A stretch of DNA of 64,000 nt from Megalonaias nervosa (Eukaryota; Mollusca; Bivalvia; Unionida; Unionidae), in assembly GCA_016617855.1 (NCBI GenBank), contig JAECUM010093724.1, positions 1 to 64,000 of the forward strand, given 5' to 3'. Numbering within the stretch: the stretch's first letter is position 1; each line of letters begins with the position of its first letter. Shown in pieces: positions 34,330-44,646 of this stretch. The notes below the pieces were generated by a model. It saw only the letters and a program-made list of their open reading frames with translations. It did not search any database and was not told the origin of the DNA. A program made the translations under genes and the position numbers.

Positions 34330-34763
34330 CAGCAACGGCATCAGTGCAAAATTAAAGGTCAGTGGACAGAAGCTGGAAAGAGTCGAAATGAGATGCTACC
34401 GCAAGATCTTGGGCATCTCATACATTGATCATGTAACCAACAAAGATATCCACAACAGGATGCAACAATCTATCAGATCCTATGAAGACCTCTTGACCAC
34501 TGTAAACAAAACGGAAACAGATGTGATACGGTCATGTCTCGAAACCATCTGGACTGGCAAAACAATCTTGCAAGGCGCAGTGCGATGGTGCAGACGAAGA
34601 GGCAGAAGACAGAAAAAGAGGTGAGAAGACAACATTAAGGAGTGGATCGGCATGGGATTTGGAAATTCCCAAAGGGCAGTAGAGAACAGGGAAAGATGGA
34701 GAGAATTGGTTGGAAAATCAACTGTGGTGCCTCAACGACCTCTTGGGTTAAGAGATTGATGAA

Positions 34764-34802
<39 letters not shown>

Positions 34803-34803
34803 T
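34330..34803 (+). mobile_element. 3' remnant of a second LINE type with (GAT)n tail
   Basis: The conceptual frame reads LERVEMRCYRKILGISYIDHVTN, DLLTTVNK, KTILQGA, RRRGRRQKKR, then a stop and DNIKEWIG, RAVENRERWRELV, VVPQRP. This is the conserved C-terminal end of a widespread invertebrate LINE ORF2 that lies just before the 3' terminus. It ends in a (GAT)n repeat, the tail type typical of RTE-like elements. A frame disturbance after TVNKTE and the stop at 34622 show that it is dead. Only the last ~470 nt are present, a typical 5' truncation. Confidence 0.8.
34763..34801. repeat. (GAT)n tract, tail of the LINE remnant
   Basis: About 13 trinucleotide units directly follow the end of the LINE ORF (LGLRD stop). 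I interpret the tract as the retrotransposon tail, probably expanded. Confidence 0.85.
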
Positions 34804-34942
34804 TATGGACAATATATTGGCTTTTTATCCATTAGTAAATACTTTTGATTGAAAGAAGAATTTGATTTTCTTGTATTTTGTTACCATGTGATCCAATGGA
34901 TGCTTGTCATTAAAGTCAGAATGTCATGTACAATATCATTGA

Positions 34943-35176
34943 CCGCTCCGGTGGCATAGAGGTTAGAGCGTCCGCCTCGGGTGCGGGAGGTCGTGGGTTC
35001 GATCCCCGACCGAGTCATACCAAAGACTTATAAAAATAGTACTAACAGCTGCCTCGCTTGGCGCTCAGCATTAAGAGGTTAGTGTTAGGACTGGTCGGCC
35101 CGGTGTCAGGGTAATGTGTCTGGGTGGGACATCATGCTATATGTCTGCGGCATAATGCCCCAGTGCTAGACGTATA
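34943..35176 (+). mobile_element. SINE copy 1: tRNA-derived head and core, 3' end missing
   Basis: The head CCGCTCCGGTGGCATAGAGG carries a box A-like segment (GTGGCATAGAGG) and GGGTTCGATCCCC carries box B, the two parts of an internal RNA polymerase III promoter. The body continues AAGACTTATAAAAATAGTAC, CAGCTGCCTCGCTTGGCGC, GACTGGTCGGCCC and GGGTGGGACATCATGC. The same body occurs at 39195-39422 (+) and 53958-54264 (-), which establishes the family. Copy 1 stops near CAGTGCTAGAC, where a foldback sequence begins. No functional tRNA is implied. Confidence 0.85.
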
Positions 35177-35179
35177 GAA

Positions 35180-35324
35180 TCTATATTGGGGTTTCGACCA
35201 ATCAAGGAAATCCAGTCAAGAGGTTACATTATTTGTCTCACTACGAGGCTTGCCCGAGTGGGGAGACATATAATGTAACCCCAAGACTGGGATTTCATTG
35301 TCTCGGTCCAAACCCCAACGTAGA
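35180..35324. repeat. 145-bp foldback (MITE-like) sequence at the SINE end
   Basis: Two arms pair almost end to end. TCTATATTGGGGTTTCGACC on the left matches the reverse complement of GGTCCAAACCCCAACGTAGA on the right. GGTTACATTATTTGTCTC pairs with GAGACATATAATGTAACC nearer the centre. The loop is about 20 nt (ACGAGGCTTGCCCGAG). There is no coding capacity. It could be a short non-autonomous inverted-repeat transposon that landed in the SINE. AGAAT occurs on both sides, but a true target duplication is uncertain. Confidence 0.7.
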
Positions 35325-35855
35325 ATATTTTTCTCACCCAATATTATCCTTTAAAGTAAAAAAGAATTCATCCCTTGTGCAATATAGTTCACGCGTCAAT
35401 GTTTACATGCGGTGCATTAATGCAAAGATTTTAATGAGGACTGTGGCGTGACTTGTCATCCGAAGTACACAGTTTTTATGCGTGAGCGAAAAAAAAAAAT
35501 AAAAAGTATAAAAATAACAACATTAAACGTTTCATAGTTTTTAGGTATTAGCACATTTAATATATAGATGTTATATGAAATTAACAATAAATAGTTAATA
35601 TTTATTACAAGAAAATGTTTCGTTTTCATTAGTTCCAATTTAGAAAATTATATTGTACATAATGAAACTATACTCGACTCACAGCTCTGTTGTAGTGTAT
35701 ATACATGTAGCATGAGTGTTCGTGCTTGGGTTATTCACGGGTAATTAGATATCCGTGCCACTATCATATATAACTCTCCTTTTCTTTAGAGGAGGTGAAA
35801 CTGTTTGTGACATACTTGTGTCGTAATTAATATTGATTGTAAAAGCACCCCCGTG

Positions 35856-35863
35856 TATAAAAG
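35856..35863 (+). promoter_or_regulatory. Possible TATA box followed by a donor-like site
   Basis: TATAAAAG is followed about 160 nt downstream by CTG|GTAAGTGC (36022/36023). The interval could be a non-coding first exon on the plus strand. A minus-strand ORF of 71 codons overlaps (35745-35960, containing PPLKKRR). Nothing decides between them, and chance is a fair explanation for either. Confidence 0.2.
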
Positions 35864-36692
35864 ACCCTCTAAATACGGACCCCAGCGGATAACCATGTGC
35901 TAAACTTTCAAGTTCACGGATTCTTTGAAAATTTATTTTTCTGTCTTGGAAATATGGCAAGTGTTACAGTGGAATTTGCTTATGGATTAATTTGTTGACG
36001 GCTAAATGATTTCTTCTGGCTGGTAAGTGCATTATTTGTCATTAAATATTGTAGGTATATTTTTGATTCAGCTTGGGCGCAATGGAGATGCTTAAAAACA
36101 TAAAATAAAGCATGTTTGACATAATACATTTCTGGCTGTTACTAAGTTTTCTGAAGTTGTTAGGAGCATTGGAAGACTATGAAGTGTATAGGTCTATAGG
36201 CTATATGCATAGATCAGTGTTTTCTATCATAGTTCATTTCAGACAGCATTGAGAATTTGATCCTATCTGTAGCACAGTCAATTTTGAGGTCATCCTCATT
36301 AAATGTAGCTAACAGTATATAATTTGTTTCACACGAAGTATTTAAAACTAGTTAAGTAGCTTTAGCTACATTTATCATAATACCAAAAACTCAACATCGT
36401 GTGTGTATGTGTGTGTCTGTCTGTCTCGAAATGTTTTGTATGGTGTGTTCTCAAAAATGGAGAGACCTAAAATTACTATGTTGTTTTGTTATATATTTGT
36501 TTGTTGTTGTTGTTTGATTTTCGAACAACTACGTCATGCATAGCAGAAGACCACAAAGGTTGCTTTTTTAAAAGTAGTTCCAAGCGCGTGCACACCTTGA
36601 CTGAGACGACTTGTCTGAGACAAGCAGACTAAGATAAGGAAAGTAAAGTTAGCAAAACAGCTAGATTCCTCTGTCGCATGGGTGAGAAATCA

Positions 36693-36765
36693 TGATAAAC
36701 TGACACACTGCAGACATCGTAGCGATATGACTGAAAACTTGTTAAATCTACGTTAAAAATCCAAA

Positions 36766-36766
<1 letters not shown>
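36693..36766 (+). mobile_element. SINE 3'-end fragment
   Basis: The fragment matches the last ~70 nt of the SINE family as seen in the copy at 53958-54264 (CAGACATCGTAGCGATATGA, then ACGTTAAAAATCCAAAT). It is immediately followed by a (CA)n run, as in the other copies. Confidence 0.75.

Positions 36767-36798
<32 letters not shown>
36767..36798. repeat. (CA)n microsatellite at a SINE 3' end
   Basis: A pure CA run of about 32 nt directly abuts the SINE terminus CCAAAT. Confidence 0.95.
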
Positions 36799-36800
<2 letters not shown>

Positions 36801-38986
36801 ATCATTATTGGTGCTTTAATCAGGTAAGAAGTCTTTTTGTTTTGCTACTGTATCGAATTTTAATACTTTTGTCCTGGAATTATTCTATGAAGATTATGAA
36901 GTGATGGAGTTGACTTCAAGGTATTAATGTATCACTTGCACGGAGCCTCAAGGTGGGACATGTTTAGATGCATTTATTGGAGCTCCTGAAGTGACCGATC
37001 TAGTTGGTTGAGAGGGAGCTAGTATATGGTTGATGTGCGGTTGGCTTTTGTCAGCAACGATGAGGCCGACAATCCGGTTTTTATTTCGGTGAAGTGGAGT
37101 TAATCTGTCGGAATTGGTGTCAGCTCAGTAATTTTACAAGCTGTTACATGGACCATTGCCAGCAGCCACAACAGGCACAGAGAGGTTGCTGTTCTTGAAG
37201 GGGCATGATGTCATTTGATCACTCGCTGATAGTTTGTACTCTGACATTATCTGACAACAATTGTTCTGCCGTTCAAAGGACACATAACGGTTAGCAAGGG
37301 ACTGGTTATATTCTGCTTGTGCACAATTTGTAGTGCAATATTGTCTCTGCTGAATAAATGTAAAGCCTTTCTCAAGTCGTCAGATACAAATATGTTGGCT
37401 ACTTGTGTGCTGTTAACAGAGACACTGTCGGTTAAATCTGTTAACAAGGACACCGGAAACGTCTTAAGTTATGGTATGCTGTTCACCTTTAATAAATAGT
37501 TTATGCTAAAGCAATCCCTGCCATATTTTAGCTATGCTCTGAATTTGTTTGGATTGCTTCTCATAATTGGTTGCCTTTAGGGCAGATGGGGTACGCATTA
37601 GACCCTGTTCTTCAGGAATGTTATTTATCAGATCATTATTTCTTACAAATGACGTGCAAAATACAGAAAGTTTTCAATATTAACTGCCATTGGTTCCTGT
37701 CAAATTACTTATCCATGAGCGCAATGTATTCCAGACTGAATTGTCTTGGAATGCTGGGAATAACAAAAACCTAGAGATTGTGACTACGACTGGGTGGATA
37801 GGGGTTTTCTTGGCTATAAGTGTAATCATCAGGTACCATGCATATAATCGAGACAATATGTCAATGTCTGTGTCTGTAGACTGTTTGCATCGTGTGATTG
37901 ATCTTTCTTTCTGGTTTCTTTAGAATCAAGCTGATTAGCTATATATAGCACCTGAAACCTGTCATGACCTATTTGGGACATTTGGTGTTCTAGATTGCAT
38001 AGATCACCGACTGATTTCTCAGAATTTTCAGAGCAATTTACTGTTGTCTTGTGTCGCTGCAATTTTTGATTGATCGGCGGTTTTAATCATAGTATCAATT
38101 CTCAACGGTATTAAACCTTAATTATCACCAGCAATGAGAAACCAACACAGTTTGATTATAAACATGAAGACTATAATACTGACATCTCCGAGCAATATAT
38201 TTTAAATTGTTTTGTGCTAAATTGAGCACTCTATAATGATTCCATGCACTCCTTACTTTTGTCAGAAATATCGTTATTCTACGCTGAAACATTAACTTAA
38301 TAGATCATTTTTATCATTGGCCACAAAACAATATTAAAGATTAGCAACATTTTTAAAAATCACAATTTTTTTTATGACTATGTTGTGGTCACCTTAGCTT
38401 TGCCTGTGTACTGAGACAATTAATTTCATTCACTTATGGAAAATGTTTCCCTGCTGTCAAAGTTTTCATAGTATGCTATCATATGTATGCATTTTATATC
38501 TATGTTTATAAATCAGTTATAGTCGTTTATAACCGCTCGCAAGAGCTCATGTATGTATGTATATATATATATATATATAGTTTTTACGCTGTATCAATGA
38601 TAGTGCACGTGATGTATACATTTTTCATTAAAAGGATACGAGGTTTTCCGAGTTTCCTATTAATGAAAAAATTATGCAACAAGTGGTATATCAATGATAT
38701 ATTTTATTTATATCACATATAAATACACATATTTGCCCTCAGAACGCGGTAAAGATTTACTACAGGCAAATGTGTATTGACTGAGTGAATGATCTCCTCA
38801 CATTCCTGTCCGCTACGAAATGTAGTTCTATGCCTTTTGTGTCTATTCACAGCCACCTTTGTATTGATAAGTTGATTGTTTTCTTTGTTGAATTTATGTT
38901 TTTCTTCACATTGATTAAATCAATATAATAAACACTTAGGATTTAAGCATGAAAGATGGTTTTAATGAAGAATATAGAGCATTACA

Positions 38987-39120
38987 AACACTGAACGCTC
39001 AGCCATTCACGTACGGGCGGATGGAAGTAAGTGTAGTGTAGAAACTAAGCAAAATGACGAACCAACAAGAGGTGATTAAAATATTTATATATATTTACAG
39101 TTGATCTAAGTCATTATTAT
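38987..39120 (+). repeat. Dispersed repeat, plus copy of an inverted pair
   Basis: The segment contains CACTGAACGCTCAGCCATTC, AAATGACGAACCAACAA and TTTACAGTTGATCTAAGTCA. All three blocks recur in the same order on the opposite strand at 41308-41445. The repeat family is not recognised. Confidence 0.75.
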
Positions 39121-39194
39121 CCTTTAATTAACATTACTACTGATCATAAAATGGTCTCTATCTCTTTCTCTCCCTCTTTATCTCACTCTATAAG

Positions 39195-39417
39195 AAAGAC
39201 TTATAAAAATTGTATTTACAGCTACCTCGCTAGGCCCTCAGTATTAAGAGGTTAATGTTCGGACTGGTCGGACTGGGGTCAGGATAATGTGGCTGGGTGG
39301 GACATCATGCTATATGTCTGTGGCATGATACCCCAGTGCTAGACATCAATGTAAAATGCCACACTGCATACATTGTAGCGATATGAATACAATTTTTTTT
39401 AAAGCTACGTTAAAAAT

Positions 39418-39422
<5 letters not shown>
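39195..39422 (+). mobile_element. SINE copy 3: body and complete 3' end, tRNA head missing
   Basis: The copy begins at AAAGACTTATAAAAATTGTA, exactly where the tRNA-related head would end. It continues through CAGCTACCTCGCTAGGCCC, GACTGGTCGGACTGG and GGGTGGGACATCATGC to GCTACGTTAAAAATCCAAAT. A 5' truncation at this point fits LINE-driven mobilisation. A (TC)n run follows directly. Confidence 0.82.

Positions 39423-39471
<49 letters not shown>
39423..39471. repeat. (TC)n microsatellite at a SINE 3' end
   Basis: A pure CT run of about 49 nt directly follows the SINE terminus. Confidence 0.95.
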
Positions 39472-39474
<3 letters not shown>

Positions 39475-39589
39475 GTCAGTTTGACTTTACTATCATTCAT
39501 ACATGTTCCTATGACACAAAAGAAAATCAAAGCGAAAATCGTGTACGCTCGACATTTCATGGATTTTCGCCCGTATCTTGCTACGACGG

Positions 39590-39592
<3 letters not shown>

Positions 39593-39643
<51 letters not shown>
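39593..39643. repeat. (AG)n microsatellite
   Basis: This AG run of about 51 nt lies 120 nt from the (TC)n run. The two are complementary and could pair as a foldback. Confidence 0.95.
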
Positions 39644-39646
<3 letters not shown>

Positions 39647-40254
39647 GGCCTTTGGTCATTGTCATATTTAATAATTCGTAATCGATTTTATAGGTTTAAG
39701 AAACAACATCTACGAACAACAACAATAAAGCATTAGATACGTTACAGTATGTGTGCCTTGCAACCAAAATATTTGCCGTATATTGTTTACAAGCTATTGC
39801 AACTTTGTATCATTTATTATATAAACACTGTAGATAAATCCCAAAGAAAGTGTACATATACCATTAGGACCAACCATATTCTTGTAGGTTACTTGGTGTA
39901 AGTTCAGTTTCAAGGTTTTCATACAGCACAAATTCGTTTTCTCTCTCACTCCAAATTTCTGCGTAGTTTGTCCGTTGTGCACGAGAGGGGAGGGGAGACG
40001 GAATGCAGAAATGATCGCGATGAAATTGTGTACCACATAAAATTCATTTAGAAAACGGGGATTATTAGTACTTTTATACTTATTGTTGTACGTCACGAAT
40101 GATTGATGTGTGGAAGTTCATCATTGATCTAGAATCAACAGCACACAGTTGCGAGAATGTTTATATATGCGTATTCTTGCGCCATGGGCGGATCACAATT
40201 TGATATACCAATAGTATTGGTATATAAAATTTCTTTACACCAACACTTTAAAAG

Positions 40255-40256
<2 letters not shown>

Positions 40257-40336
<80 letters not shown>
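40257..40336. repeat. (AT)n microsatellite, about 80 nt
   Basis: This is the longest pure AT run in the window. It has no associated element on either side. Confidence 0.95.
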
Positions 40337-40339
<3 letters not shown>

Positions 40340-40802
40340 AGATTTAAATGAACTATACTATACTTCACTTCATCATGCGATGACAAAATCACTGATGGTT
40401 TTAAATAGTGATTCTAATTCAGAATGCATTGAGATATGTTATATAACTATATTCTTTATACCTTGATTTCTTTGATAGGAATTCGAAATGACTGTAAATA
40501 GATGAGAATTAATTACTAGGTCTTCATGCGAGTGGCTGCTACACACGGGTGCATAAAACACCGATTAAGTGGCATCATTTTTTTGTGATGTGTGCTTAGT
40601 CGTGATGGAATATGGGCTGGTGTGTGCAGGAAAGGCGATGGGTGCCGTTTATCCCCGGACCTGGGTTCGAATCTCCTTAGAGCACGAATTAAAAATTCTC
40701 TAACCTGTATGATAGTATTATTTGTATTAAATATTAATTCTGCCTACATTTATCAAGCATTCTTCTATAGAATAAAGTGATAGCACTTTCTGTTCTGTCT
40801 GG

Positions 40803-40828
40803 TGAGAGAGGGAGAGAGAGAGAGAGAT
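40803..40828. repeat. Short (GA)n tract
   Basis: An imperfect GA run of about 26 nt, broken once by GGG. Confidence 0.85.
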
Positions 40829-41307
40829 GATATGCATTGATTTTACTCTGTATAATTGGTATACCAAGATATGGACAAATATTTTTTTATTACAATCTAT
40901 AGTATGGCCCTAAAAGCAAATAATTTTTAAATATCGAAACGCCCGAATGCCGCTGCCTCCCCCCACCCTAGGCTCTCTCTCCCTCGCTCACTGTACTTAT
41001 TGATAACTGACCAATAGAAAAACACAGCACTGGAAAATAAAAAGAAATCTTATGGTATGTCTCAACAAACACCACCAACTTTCTCCCTGTCTCTCTATCA
41101 GTTGGTTGGTCTGTCAGCATAGTTTTACGGCCATCGTCGCAAAACTACGTGCAAAACTCAGAAAAAACGACAGCAGCGGATTTTCGTCTGCTCATGCGAC
41201 GATATCTCTGGACATTGTGTTATTAAAATTTACACACAAACTAACTAACAGAAGGGAAATGAGAGACGGAGGATAAAAAAGACTTATGTAACTAACACTC
41301 AGATCTA

Positions 41308-41445
41308 AAGCATAATAATGACTTAGATCAACTGTAAATAAATTTATATATTTGAATTACGTGTTGTTGGTTCGTCATTTAGGTTAGTTTGGATTCCATT
41401 TGCGTTTCAATATACTCAACGCTGACAGAATGGCTGCGCGTTCAG
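41308..41445 (-). repeat. Dispersed repeat, minus copy of an inverted pair
   Basis: Its reverse complement matches 38987-39120 in the blocks ACACTGAACGC, AAATGACGAACCAACAA and TTTACAGTTGATCTAAGTCA, with substitutions and small indels between them. The copies are about 2.2 kb apart and in opposite orientation. Confidence 0.75.
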
Positions 41446-41839
41446 TGTCAAGAAGCTAACCATGTTGTGTTTGTGGTATTCAACTTTATTCACTTAAACC
41501 ACCCTTTATGAATAAATCATAGGTTTTCAATAAAGAAAAGAAGCCAGGTATCAGTCTGAAAAGAGGATTGTGAATAGTCGCAATCACCACAGAACTGCAT
41601 TTATAACCCACAGATTGGGAAGGAATGTGAAGAGTTTACTCTCTCTGCCAATTCCGTTTTTATAAAGTCAATCTTATCTAAGTTATAAATGGAAGAATAT
41701 GCTTTTGTAAATGATATAAATAAAATATATGTATAGTATGTACGCTGTACCTTTGATATACCTATCGTTGTATATATTTTGCATTAACAGTAATGGCGGC
41801 AAGCATCGTGGTATATCAAGGATACAACATGGTATATAT

Positions 41840-41840
<1 letters not shown>

Positions 41841-41901
<61 letters not shown>

Positions 41902-41918
41902 ACACACACACACACACA
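41841..41918. repeat. (CA)n microsatellite, about 78 nt
   Basis: A CA run with one GACA interruption, flanked on both sides by short TA-rich stretches. Confidence 0.95.
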
Positions 41919-44593
41919 TATATATGTATAGTATTCCTAAACCAAAACTTTGTAAAATTGCGTCAGTCTAGGTAACAGAACCTGATTACCACATTAAATC
42001 TAAAGTAAATTATGAAATATCCAAATGTTAAGAGAAGTGTTTCTATAAATTGATTGAAAAATGAATCATAGGTTTAATTCTTTCGAATATGTAGCGATTA
42101 ATGAGTATAGCGGGAAGTAAAGCACTCTCGAGGGTCCATATTTCTTCCATAATATAGATATAGGAACCTTTATATTTAATGAATATACAAAGTAAAACTG
42201 TCGTGTCATTGCTTATGGTTCCGCGTGATTTAAGTATTGCTGTTATTTGGAGGTTTCTTTTAGTAATCATGCACCATTTGACTGTGGAAGATCTGATTAA
42301 GGTTGATAGTGTTAATGGTCTTTTCATAAAAATTTAAAAATATGAACACCTTTACACCAAACAAACATCTTTTAACCGTGTCTTATTTCCCTCACTACCA
42401 TCAGCTAATCATCTAACATTCTTAGAGAATTAGTTTCTTCAAACGAGAGAGAAATATGGGTATAGTGTTATTATGGGATATTTTAGAACGTGTTCCCCAA
42501 ATTAAGGACAGTTGATTGTGAAATGTTAACTTTTGAACAATTGAGAGGTTCAAATGTAATACGAGGTTACTAACATTTGTAGAGATTTCCTTATGCTACT
42601 CTAAAACTCTAAGTTCCTTATGCTACTCTAAGCTGAATAATCATCAGCAAGTAAGGGCCATTACGTAGAAAGGTATATAAGAACATTCTGTCACTACCAG
42701 TCCATAAACGAATGAGTACTTGAAAATTCGTCCAATTTGTACAGGTTGAATATCACAGAATCCACTTACAATACAACAACAGAAGGATATGTCAGTTAAT
42801 GAGATACTTTGTCAGCTAGATATCATTATTGAAATCAGATATGTTTTCCACATTGCTGTAGGTCGTATATCGCTAAAAGAGTGTCGAAGGTCTCATCAAC
42901 CTTTCTTTAACATTATCATCTTTTCATGGGCTGATATTACATATATTAAGATTGTATAGGAATTTCATTTTTGTTTTCATTATTTAATAAAATTCAGAAG
43001 TCGGAACCACATTTTTATGTCCAAAGTCTCCTAGAGTTCAGAGAATAACGATGGACTTTGGTTAGATGTTGTGTCATTTCGATTGATCCGTAATGTAATA
43101 ATTATGTCATTCAAGTTACGCTGTAAGCGATGGTTTTCTTTCACATAGTGGAATACCTCAAGGAAGAAACAAAATCTGTCAATTTTGTGGCCAATGTAAT
43201 TTTTCCATTCTCTTTCTGTCAAACGCGTTTAAAAAAACGCCTCAGATATAAGTAGTAACCATTTTGAAGTGCTCTCAATCCTGCAGGTGCTAGTACGTCA
43301 TTATACTCGTATTAACATCACAACAAGGAGACATGTCGTCACTATAGAACGTAAGGATTAGTTTGAGGCTACTGTAAAGTTAAAAAAACAAATTATAAAT
43401 TAAAAGTGCAGGCATTTAATTGATAGTTGAAACATGTTGTCGTATATTTTTCAACGACCGTCTTTAATCGTATTAATTTATTCTTCATATATTTAAATGG
43501 GTATTCGCTCGCTAAAATCGTACCTATTTGGGAAGCATGATTACGATTGCCTGAGAATGTTTTTCAATGTTTTTTTTAAGTGATATTACTTATATTTTTA
43601 AATTCTAGGATTAAATTTAGGATTAGATTCACAAACCGTAAGTCCGTTTTCATATTTTTACCTTATTTTCTAGGGAAATAAAGTATTTTGTTAAATTTGC
43701 AAAGTTTATTGGCTTCACTCTTTTCTTTGTTAATTTGACGAGCCTACAAACGTAACATAATCAGTAAAATACTGCCGTTTATGTCCATGGACCCCAAATC
43801 GCCGTCTTTGAGGTTTTGTTAAAGATACATGAAAAAAGTTACGGTTTTAATAAATGTTGTTGTGTTCGTAATACGTTCGAAACCGTAGAATGGACTTTAG
43901 TGCTGCTTTAATATAATTCCCTTTGCACTAAATAAGATATTTGTTCTGCTTTACCTTAAGATAGAAACGATCTAAATCCAAAAGCGTCAAAATATTTACG
44001 ATAGTGTCCGTTATGGCGTTCTTTAAATAATTATATTCCATCGACATTGGAAAAGCATACTGCTGTGAGAGAGCTATCTTGTATATGTAATCGTGTTTGT
44101 GAAAACAAAATGAGGGTCGGTTGCGCCGGTCATTTTCATAAAGGAAATTTAGTCTACTTGACGCTCTATGATATGATGCAAAATACTTGAAGGCCCTTGC
44201 ATTAGTAAGATTCCCCTTGTAACTATTGTATAATGTGTAGTGCATTCATTTAGCCTTGGGTGTTTCTGGATCAGTCAGATTCCGATCGATGTGGGTTGAT
44301 TTATTGATTTTGAATGAGCTTTAATGTTGCATGACTGATTCCGTATAATAAAAATCATTGTAATTATGGCGATCTTGAGACACTTAAATAAATTAATCAT
44401 GTAGCTTGTTATCAGTGAGATATTGAGCATGTTGAATTTCAGTATTTTTGTTCATCATTTAGAGGATTCGTGGCGTCTGTATGAACTGACTCCCATTATT
44501 GTTTCCCAAAATTGTGATCTTCTATATAAGTCCCTTCGGCGGGAATTGTAGTCAGCGGAGATCATCGCGATGTATCAATCGATAAATGTTCTG

Positions 44594-44644
<51 letters not shown>
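44594..44644. repeat. (TTA)n microsatellite
   Basis: About 17 uninterrupted TTA units. Confidence 0.95.

Positions 44645-44646
<2 letters not shown>

Noticed and set aside
34943..35020. Possible tRNA gene
   Set aside because: Box A and box B are present, but the body continues into a shared SINE sequence and no complete cloverleaf is evident.
35745..35960. 71-codon minus-strand ORF with PPLKKRR
   Set aside because: The nuclear-localisation-like stretch alone is not enough. There is no homology I recognise, and it overlaps a possible plus-strand TATA box.
40610..40690. B-box-like TGGGTTCGAATCTCC, possibly a tRNA or SINE
   Set aside because: No matching box A at the right distance, and the surrounding sequence does not match the SINE family.
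43928..44245. 105-codon minus-strand ORF
   Set aside because: Composition follows the AT-rich background, and no domain or exon boundary is visible.
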